The position numbers were made by a program, and so were the translations under genes. 64,000 bases of DNA. Source: Amphritea atlantica. Its GTDB lineage: Bacteria > Pseudomonadota > Gammaproteobacteria > Pseudomonadales > Balneatricaceae. The notes beneath the pieces were generated by a model, which worked only from the letters and a program-made list of their open reading frames with translations, ran no database searches and had not been told where the DNA came from. The DNA lies in contig CP073344.1 in NCBI GenBank assembly GCA_024397875.1, forward strand, positions 3,525,001 through 3,589,000. Direction: 5' to 3'. Below are positions 57,612 through 64,000 of this stretch, piece after piece. The first letter of the stretch is position 1; each line of letters starts with the position of its first letter.

Positions 57612-58208
57612 TTAAAGCAGCAGTTCCGCTACGGGTCTGAAGCTGCGCCGGTGTTCCGGCAATGGCCCCAGCAGGCGCAACCGTTCCATATGCAGTGCGG
57701 TCGGATACCCTTTATGGCGGGCGAAGCCATAATCCGGGTAACGAAGGTCCAGTTCTGCCATCTCACGGTCCCGGTAGACCTTTGCCAGAATGGATGCAGC
57801 ACTGATCGCAGGTTCCTTGAGGTCGCCTTTAACAATGGCTTCCGCCGGACAGGGCAGTCCAGGAGGACAACGATTACCATCTATCAATGCAAACTGAGGT
57901 ACGACACTCAGCTGACTGACAGCCCTTTGCATCGCCAGCATGGTAGCATGGAGAATATTCAGTTCGTCAATTTCCTGCGGAGATGCCCAGGCAATTGACC
58001 AGGCGAGCGCCCTCTCCTGGATCAGGGGAAACAGCTGCTCACGCTTCTTTTCGCTGAGTTTCTTAGAGTCGGTCAGTCCGGCGACCGGATTAGCCGGATT
58101 CAGTATCACCGCCGCGGCCACAACATTACCGATTAACGGACCACGCCCCACCTCATCAACACCGGCGATCAGTCGTCCGGCAGAAAAATCAAACCCCAGT
58201 GTTTCCAC
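57612..58208 (-). CDS. rnhB: Ribonuclease HII
   Basis: A 198-residue enzyme that cuts at ribonucleotides in DNA. Active-site motifs are [20 protein letters not shown] (with the DE pair), [13 protein letters not shown] and [15 protein letters not shown]. The start overlaps lpxB by 20 bases. Confidence 0.98.
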   Translation of the reverse strand: METLGFDFSAGRLIAGVDEVGRGPLIGNVVAAAVILNPANPVAGLTDSKKLSEKKREQLFPLIQERALAWSIAWASPQEIDELNILHATMLAMQRAVSQLSVVPQFALIDGNRCPPGLPCPAEAIVKGDLKEPAISAASILAKVYRDREMAELDLRYPDYGFARHKGYPTALHMERLRLLGPLPEHRRSFRPVAELLL

Positions 58209-59361
58209 TCAGCCTCCCGCGGGATTGTAGCAACCGGACAATTGCATCGACCGCCTTTCTACTGGCATCCTGCCGTAACTGAAGGTGGATCTGATAAAAA
58301 CGCTGTTTCAATACGCTCTGCTCATCACTATCGATCAGCGCCTGCTCAATAGCGGGGCCGAGTATCTCGGGACGCACATCATTCTGCAGTATTTCCGGCA
58401 CCAGAGGGGCATCCGCCAGAAGGTTAGGCAGCGAAATATACTGACTGCTAACCAAGCGGGAAAGAATCATATAGGTGACAGGAGCCATCCGATACGCCAC
58501 TACCATCGGTTTTTTCAGCAGCAATGCTTCCAGCGTCGCAGTCCCCGAAGCGATCAGCACGGCATCCGCAGCAGTCAGAACCTCCCTGGAGCGCTTAAGC
58601 ACCAGCTTGACTGGCAGATCACTGTAGTGGAGGTCTATAAGAGCCCTTAAATAATCGAAGCGCTCCTGATTGGCCGCCGGCATCACAAAGACAAGGTCAG
58701 TATTACGTTTCAGCAACCAGCGTGCCGTGTCAAGAAAAGGCTCAGCCAGATACTTCAGCTCACCGCCACGACTTCCGGGCATCAGCGCGACGATCTTTTG
58801 ATCATAAGGCAGGTTAAGATCAGCCCTGGCAGCCGCCTGGTCCGGCTCGACAGGAATCATATTCGCCAAAGGGTGTCCGACAAACTCAACCGGCATCGCA
58901 TGGCGCTGATAAAACTTAGCTTCAAACGGAAACAGTGTCAGCATCAGGTCGGTCGTTTTGAGAATTTTGAAAACCCGCTTACTGCGCCATGCCCAGACAG
59001 AGGGGCTGACGTAATGTACCGTCGGGATACCCGCAAGGCGCAGCTTACCTTCAAGGTTCAGGGTAAAGTCCGGAGCGTCGATACCGATAAAAAGATCAGG
59101 ACGCTGCTCAGTAAAGTGCGACACCAACGATCTGCGGATCCCCAGCAGCTCGCGTAAGCGGCCAAGCACCTCGACCAGCCCCATCACCGACAGACGCTCC
59201 ATCGGATAGAGGCTGTGACAGCCTTCCGCCTGCATCAGCTCACCTCCGATACCCTCTATCTCGATATCAGGAAAACGTTGTTTAAGCTCCGCCAACAGTC
59301 CGGCACCCAGAATATCTCCTGATGCCTCACCCGCTACGATACCAATGCGCAGGGTACTCAT
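58189..59361 (-). CDS. lpxB: Lipid-A-disaccharide synthase
   Basis: A 390-residue peripheral membrane glycosyltransferase joining UDP-diacylglucosamine and lipid X. Motifs: [52 protein letters not shown] and [20 protein letters not shown]. It starts three bases after lpxA ends. Confidence 0.98.
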   Translation of the reverse strand: MSTLRIGIVAGEASGDILGAGLLAELKQRFPDIEIEGIGGELMQAEGCHSLYPMERLSVMGLVEVLGRLRELLGIRRSLVSHFTEQRPDLFIGIDAPDFTLNLEGKLRLAGIPTVHYVSPSVWAWRSKRVFKILKTTDLMLTLFPFEAKFYQRHAMPVEFVGHPLANMIPVEPDQAAARADLNLPYDQKIVALMPGSRGGELKYLAEPFLDTARWLLKRNTDLVFVMPAANQERFDYLRALIDLHYSDLPVKLVLKRSREVLTAADAVLIASGTATLEALLLKKPMVVAYRMAPVTYMILSRLVSSQYISLPNLLADAPLVPEILQNDVRPEILGPAIEQALIDSDEQSVLKQRFYQIHLQLRQDASRKAVDAIVRLLQSRGRLSGNTGV

Positions 59362-59364
59362 ACC

Positions 59365-60135
59365 CTAACGAATGATGCCCCGGCTGGAAGCCTTGAGTGA
59401 GTCAGACAGCAACTGGAGCTCCGGTGTTTCATTCACAAGAGGCTCAAGCTGAGAGATCGCCTCATCAAGTTTCAGCCCCTGACGGTAGATAATCTTATAG
59501 GCACGTTTGACATTCTGGATAGCTGCCGCAGAGAAACCACGCCGCCTCAGGCCTTCGGCGTTAATGCCATGAGGCTGAGCACTGTTACCGTTCGACATAA
59601 CGAAGGCAGGAATATCCTTAAGCACTACACTGCCGGCTCCACACATGCTGTGGGAACCGATCAGACAAAACTGATGAACGGCCGTAAAACCACCCAGAAT
59701 AATAAAATCTCCCAGCTGAACATGTCCGGCCAGGGCACAGTTATTGGCCAGAATATTGTTATCGCCAACGATACAATCATGAGCAACGTGAACATTCGCC
59801 ATAAACAGATTATGACTGCCGATTATGGTGATACTGTTATCCTGAATCGTGCCCCGGTGAACAGTACAACCTTCACGGAAAACGTTACTGTCTCCGATCT
59901 GCAGCTCGGTGGGTTCGCCGTTATACTTCTTATCCTGACAATCTTCGCCAATACTGGAGAACTGATAAATATGGTTATTTGAACCGATTTTGGTCGGCCC
60001 CTTGATAACGACGTGAGAATGAATTTTTGTCCCGGGACCGACCTCTACCTCGGGGCCGATAATGGTCCAGGGACCCACCTCAACATCATCAGCCAGGCGG
60101 GCGGACGGGTCTATAATGGCGCTGGAGTGGATCAA
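59365..60135 (-). CDS. lpxA: LpxA, UDP-N-acetylglucosamine acyltransferase
   Basis: A 256-residue left-handed beta-helix enzyme starting lipid A synthesis. Hexapeptide repeats run from IIDPSARLADDVEVGPW; the catalytic His lies in ANVHVAHDCIVGDNN. The start is placed at TTG 60135, giving M-IHSSAIIDPSA, which matches the family N-terminus and has AAAGG seven bases upstream; an ATG at 60159 would add eight residues (MCRQKGLK) inside fabZ. Both readings are possible. Confidence 0.95.
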   Translation of the reverse strand: MIHSSAIIDPSARLADDVEVGPWTIIGPEVEVGPGTKIHSHVVIKGPTKIGSNNHIYQFSSIGEDCQDKKYNGEPTELQIGDSNVFREGCTVHRGTIQDNSITIIGSHNLFMANVHVAHDCIVGDNNILANNCALAGHVQLGDFIILGGFTAVHQFCLIGSHSMCGAGSVVLKDIPAFVMSNGNSAQPHGINAEGLRRRGFSAAAIQNVKRAYKIIYRQGLKLDEAISQLEPLVNETPELQLLSDSLKASSRGIIR

Positions 60136-60137
60136 TT

Positions 60138-60575
60138 TTAAACCTTTCTGTCTGCACAAAGAATAGTTGCTGAGCTTGCCAGCTCTCCGTCAACTGTAGC
60201 ACGAACATCAAATTTCCAGATACCCCGTTTTTCAGAAACAATCTGTGCTTCTAATTGCAGGCGATCTCCCGGCACTACCGGACGCTTAAAGCGCAGTTTA
60301 TCAGACCCTACAAAATAATAGATTGACCCATCCTGAGGTGTCTTATCCATGGTTTTAAAACCCAGAATACCCGCCGCTTGCGCCATCGCCTCCTGAATTA
60401 ATACCCCCGGCATCACCGGATAATCCGGAAAATGACCATTAAAGAACGGCTCATTAACAGTCACGTTCTTATAAGCAACGATTGACTCTCCCGGAATCAA
60501 TTCCACAACCCGATCGACCAACAGGAAAGGGTAACGGTGTGGTAAATATTTGCGGATCTCTTTTACATCCATCAT
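60138..60575 (-). CDS. fabZ: FabZ, 3-hydroxyacyl-ACP dehydratase
   Basis: A 145-residue hot-dog-fold enzyme. The catalytic His is in [20 protein letters not shown] and the Glu in the same stretch. It shares one base with lpxD's end and precedes lpxA by two bases. Confidence 0.98.
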   Translation of the reverse strand: MMDVKEIRKYLPHRYPFLLVDRVVELIPGESIVAYKNVTVNEPFFNGHFPDYPVMPGVLIQEAMAQAAGILGFKTMDKTPQDGSIYYFVGSDKLRFKRPVVPGDRLQLEAQIVSEKRGIWKFDVRATVDGELASSATILCADRKV

Positions 60576-61621
60576 TAAGGCTGACCTTCCGTATTCTGCT
60601 GCTTTACAGTTTTTTCTAAATGTTTAATTCGGCGAGACATCTCATCCAGATGACGAAACCTCACCGCATTACGCTTCCATTGCTGATGCGGTTCCATGAC
60701 CGTTCCGGACGAGAAAACTCCCGGCTGCAATATAGATTTACTGACCATTGTCATCGCCGTGATATGAGTACCATCAGCGATCGTCAGATGCCCGGCAATT
60801 CCGACACCGCCAGCGATAGTACAATTTTTTCCTATCCGTGTGCTACCAGCGATAGCGCTACAGGCGACGATTGCCGTATTATCACCAATATTGACGTTAT
60901 GGCCGATCTGTATCTGGTTATCCAGTATGACGCCATCGCCGATAACCGTATCATCCAGCGCCCCACGGTCGATGGTCGTTCCTGCGCCAACCTCGACCCG
61001 ATCACCAATTCTGACACTTCCAAGCTGATGGATTTTCAACCAGCGGCCACCATCGTCAGCAAAACCAAAGCCATCTGCACCGATGACTGCACCACTGTGG
61101 ATAAAGCATGACGCTCCCACCCGGACACGATTATACAGCGTCACATTAGCCGCAATGCGGGTATTTTCACCGACCACACATCCGCAACCAATAACACTGT
61201 TAGCGCCGATCGTTACACCCGCGCCGATGCTGACATCATCACCGATCACGGCATTCGCCCCGATGGTTACATTCTCCCCGAGCTGCGCCGAGGCACTGAT
61301 ATCAGCGGCAGGACTGATTGAACTCACACCAGCATCCTGCTGCTCACAAAACAACGCGGTGGCCCTGGCATAAGCAATGTAGGGATCTGCAACAACCAGC
61401 GCAACAGACGCAACAGCATCACGATGCTCTGCCCTGACCAGGATCGCTCCGGCTCTGGAAGCGGACAACTGTTGCTGGTAACGGGCATTATGTAAAAATG
61501 ACAACTGCGTTTCAGTAGCCGACTGCAGCGTGCCTATCCCTTCGATAGGTCGATCGGAAACAACAGCTTCAGCCCCCAGCAGGCTTGCCAGTTCTGACAC
61601 GGTAAAAGTAGGGGTGGTCAT
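60575..61621 (-). CDS. lpxD: LpxD, UDP-3-O-acylglucosamine N-acyltransferase
   Basis: A 348-residue hexapeptide-repeat acyltransferase adding the second acyl chain in lipid A synthesis. Start taken at ATG 61621 ([20 protein letters not shown]); the frame is open to 61654. The catalytic His occurs in [19 protein letters not shown]-terminal helix ([19 protein letters not shown]) completes the trimer. Confidence 0.97.
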   Translation of the reverse strand: MTTPTFTVSELASLLGAEAVVSDRPIEGIGTLQSATETQLSFLHNARYQQQLSASRAGAILVRAEHRDAVASVALVVADPYIAYARATALFCEQQDAGVSSISPAADISASAQLGENVTIGANAVIGDDVSIGAGVTIGANSVIGCGCVVGENTRIAANVTLYNRVRVGASCFIHSGAVIGADGFGFADDGGRWLKIHQLGSVRIGDRVEVGAGTTIDRGALDDTVIGDGVILDNQIQIGHNVNIGDNTAIVACSAIAGSTRIGKNCTIAGGVGIAGHLTIADGTHITAMTMVSKSILQPGVFSSGTVMEPHQQWKRNAVRFRHLDEMSRRIKHLEKTVKQQNTEGQP

Positions 61622-61628
61622 CAGGCGG

Positions 61629-62120
61629 TTACTGCTTATCCAACAGTTCAACAACCCTGGCGGTGATATCCAGCTCAGGCTTTACATAGATGGTCGCCTG
61701 CTTGTTCACCACCATATCATAGCCTTCTGAGTCGATCAGGCTGCGGATAACAGCATCCAGCTTAGGCTGCATCTGTTTCAGGAATTCATCTTCACGCTGA
61801 CGCTGCTTCTGCTGCAACTCCTGCCCCAGACGCTGATATTCACCAAAAGCTTTCTGGAACTGTACTCGTTGCTGGTCCTGCACCTCATTAGACTGAGTAC
61901 CCTGACCTTTTTTAATCGCTTCCTGAATCTTTTTCGCCTGAGCTTCAAGGTCGGCCAACTGTTTCTGCTCACCACTCAGCTCTGCCTTGAGCTTTTCACG
62001 GAACGCACCAGCTGCTTTACTGGTCAGGAGAGCCTGCTGCACACTGAGCGTAGCGACTTTTTCGGCCATAGCATTGAAGCTGAACAACAGCCCCACAATA
62101 ATAATCAGTGATCGAAACAT
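61629..62120 (-). CDS. skp: Skp/OmpH, periplasmic chaperone
   Basis: A 163-residue chaperone for outer-membrane proteins. The signal peptide ([19 protein letters not shown]) precedes long tentacle helices ([40 protein letters not shown]). Start at ATG 62120, just after bamA; the frame is open to 62174. It lies between bamA and lpxD as usual. Confidence 0.96.
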   Translation of the reverse strand: MFRSLIIIVGLLFSFNAMAEKVATLSVQQALLTSKAAGAFREKLKAELSGEQKQLADLEAQAKKIQEAIKKGQGTQSNEVQDQQRVQFQKAFGEYQRLGQELQQKQRQREDEFLKQMQPKLDAVIRSLIDSEGYDMVVNKQATIYVKPELDITARVVELLDKQ

Positions 62121-62130
62121 AGTGTTCTCC

Positions 62131-64000
62131 TTAGAAAGTTCGTCCAAGAGCAAATTCGAAGAATCGCTCATCATCGGTATCTTCAGCGTTTAGCGCCCTG
62201 GATAGCGCAATTGAGATCGGTCCGATCGGCGTCAGCCAGCTGAAACCGAAGCCGACAGAGTAACGCAACTCATCAAACTTAATACCGCTGTCACAGCTGT
62301 TATTAGTAGGACACTCTGTCAGAAAAACGTTACCGGCATCGGCGAACAGGAGAGTCCGCATTGAGCTGGAGTCTTTAACAAAGGGCACCGGAAAGATAAC
62401 TTCAGCACTCATATCAATGGCAACATCACCACCGTAGGGATCAGTTTCAGAGTCACGCGGACCCAGCGAGTTGGACTCAAATCCACGCACCGAACTCAGA
62501 CCACCGCTGTAATAGTTCTTAAAGAACGGGTAAGCGTTATCGCCTAATTTACCGGCAAACGCCAACCGCCCTCTCAAAGAACCAATCAACCCCTCCTTAT
62601 CTTCGGACAGAGGGAAATAGATCCGCCCTTTGTACTGCTCCTTATGATAGGACAGATCACTGCCAGGAATTCCTATCTCAACTGAAGCACTCTGCGAATA
62701 CCCTTCGGTTGGGAAAATCTTCCGATTCAGATGGTTATCACTCCAGCTCAGCTGAACATTGAAAATATTAAAGCTATCGCCTTCAACCGCTATATAATCT
62801 AATACTTCGTCTGAGGCATCATTAGAAGGCTTAACCTTGATCCCTTCGTAATTCAGACCAAAATTAAGCCGCTGATAATCATCCATGGGATAACCAAAGT
62901 TAACGCCCGCACCCAGAGTATCGGTGGAGTAGTTACTGACGTTTTCCTCATCATAGTTAGTTTCACGAGAGAATATATTGTAGCCTCGGCTAACCCCATC
63001 TACGGTATAGTAGGGCTCAACATAGCTGAATTTGTATTCAGTAATGGTATCACTCTGCGTGATACCAAAGCCGACACTGTTACCGGAACCCAGAAAATTT
63101 TCCTGCTCGACACTCAGGTTAAGAATTGCACCGCTGGTCTGAGAAAAGCCGACACTGGCAGAGAAGTTACCCGTATTGTCTTCGATAACACTGTATTCAA
63201 GGTCCACCTGATCATCGGTACCCGGTACCGGGGCGGTTTCCACATTCACATCTTTAAAATAACCGGTCTGAGCAATACGCTGCTTGGAGCGTTCAATGTC
63301 AGCGGACGAAACAAGACCACCTTCCATTTGTGATATTGAGCGTCTGGCTACCACATCGGCTGTCTTAGTATTGCCTTTTACCGAGACACGCCGCACATAG
63401 GTCAGCTTACCCGGAGCAATAAAGAATTGCAGGTTAACGGTATTATCATCGTTAATCTTAGGCACCGGACTGACATTGGCAAACAGGTAACCCTTATCCC
63501 CCAGCTTGCGAATCAGCGCATCCTGTGACCCAGTCATCTCCCGGCGTGAAAAAGTAGCCCCTTGTGCGACAGTAATGACACTCAACAGCTCCTGCTCATC
63601 CACCACCAGATCCCCGGCAATAGCCACACTGCCAACGGTGAACTTGTCACCCTCGGTAACGCTTATAGTAATGTAAACATGCTTCTTATCGGGGGAGAGT
63701 GAAACCTGGGATGAATCAATCGTAAAATTAATATAGCCGCGATCAAGATAATAGGAACGCAGTCGCTCCAGATCACCCGCCAGTTTCTCTCTGGCATACT
63801 TGTCAGAATCACTGAAGAAGTCCCAGAAACCCGGAAGTTTGAGAGAGAACTCCTCTTTCAGCTCTTCATCACCGAACACGGTATTACCGACAATATTGAC
63901 ATGCTGGATGGTAGCAACCTTACCTTCCTTAATATCGATATTCAGTGCAACCCGGTTTTCCGACAACGGCTCTACCTCCGCTTCGATGGCAGCGCCATAG
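62131..64000 (-). CDS. bamA: BamA, outer-membrane protein assembly factor, partial
   Basis: The C-terminal 623 residues are visible; the gene runs off the right edge. POTRA domains (IKEGKVATIQHVNIVGNTVF, RRVSVKGNTKTADVVARRSI) lead to the beta-barrel, with the VRGF motif in LSSVRGFESNSLGPRD and a C-terminal Phe (FEFALGRTF). BamA inserts barrel proteins into the outer membrane. The upstream reading continues as YGAAIEAEVEPL to the edge. Confidence 0.98.
   Translation of the reverse strand, partial: YGAAIEAEVEPLSENRVALNIDIKEGKVATIQHVNIVGNTVFGDEELKEEFSLKLPGFWDFFSDSDKYAREKLAGDLERLRSYYLDRGYINFTIDSSQVSLSPDKKHVYITISVTEGDKFTVGSVAIAGDLVVDEQELLSVITVAQGATFSRREMTGSQDALIRKLGDKGYLFANVSPVPKINDDNTVNLQFFIAPGKLTYVRRVSVKGNTKTADVVARRSISQMEGGLVSSADIERSKQRIAQTGYFKDVNVETAPVPGTDDQVDLEYSVIEDNTGNFSASVGFSQTSGAILNLSVEQENFLGSGNSVGFGITQSDTITEYKFSYVEPYYTVDGVSRGYNIFSRETNYDEENVSNYSTDTLGAGVNFGYPMDDYQRLNFGLNYEGIKVKPSNDASDEVLDYIAVEGDSFNIFNVQLSWSDNHLNRKIFPTEGYSQSASVEIGIPGSDLSYHKEQYKGRIYFPLSEDKEGLIGSLRGRLAFAGKLGDNAYPFFKNYYSGGLSSVRGFESNSLGPRDSETDPYGGDVAIDMSAEVIFPVPFVKDSSSMRTLLFADAGNVFLTECPTNNSCDSGIKFDELRYSVGFGFSWLTPIGPISIALSRALNAEDTDDERFFEFALGRTF

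Overview
The window is chromosomal DNA of a gammaproteobacterium. The right third carries the classic order bamA-skp-lpxD-fabZ-lpxA-lpxB-rnhB-dnaE-accA-tilS-pyrG-eno-ftsB-truD-surE-pcm-nlpD-rpoS, convergent with mutS. Gene content and sequence character suggest a marine Oceanospirillales-type bacterium; that placement is inference.

Region 1 (1-26.6 kb) is a dedicated alcohol-oxidation locus built on the cofactor PQQ. It holds, on the minus strand, an ABC operon that resembles the PedA1-PedA2-PedB lanthanide-uptake set of Pseudomonas putida joined to a NitT/TauT-type ABC transporter, followed by pqqABCDE. Next come, on the plus strand, a sigma-54 activator, a small secreted protein, an outer-membrane porin and a malate-dehydrogenase-like protein. 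A minus-strand operon encodes a NosR/NirI-like flavo-iron-sulfur membrane protein, an SMP-30-like propeller and two unknown exported proteins. Divergent from it is a plus-strand operon with a Tat-exported Rieske protein, a PQQ alcohol dehydrogenase and an AldA-type aldehyde dehydrogenase; a DUF1097 membrane protein closes the region. The dehydrogenase has Asp two residues after its catalytic Asp (D313, D315), the signature of lanthanide-dependent enzymes, and lacks the usual vicinal cysteine pair. No cytochrome c gene is present; the Rieske protein sits where one would be expected.

The strongest unexpected signal is regulatory. Eight GG-N10-GC (sigma-54 type) promoters lie just upstream of eight transcription units of this locus, including the activator gene and pqqA. 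A recurrent palindromic element, core ACAACTGT (ACA-N2-TGT), lies 50 to 330 bp upstream of seven of them. I read this as one regulon under the activator at 9993-11981.

Region 2 (26.8-40.0 kb) is accessory DNA: a RecD-like helicase, XRE and AlpA regulators, a YagK/YfjJ (Gp2-like) protein, a zinc-ribbon/glycine-zipper protein, YqaJ nuclease, DUF932 and RadC proteins, and a short tyrosine recombinase. A second, damaged block follows, with a frameshifted AlpA remnant, a winged-helix protein of unknown role, an IS3-family insertion and a P4-type integrase that abuts mutS.

Region 3 (40.1-64 kb) is conserved housekeeping. Two deviations from the enterobacterial order are visible: ispD and ispF are missing between ftsB and truD, and a DUF368 (PopT-like) membrane protein sits between pcm and nlpD. 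No tRNA, rRNA or CRISPR array was recognised.
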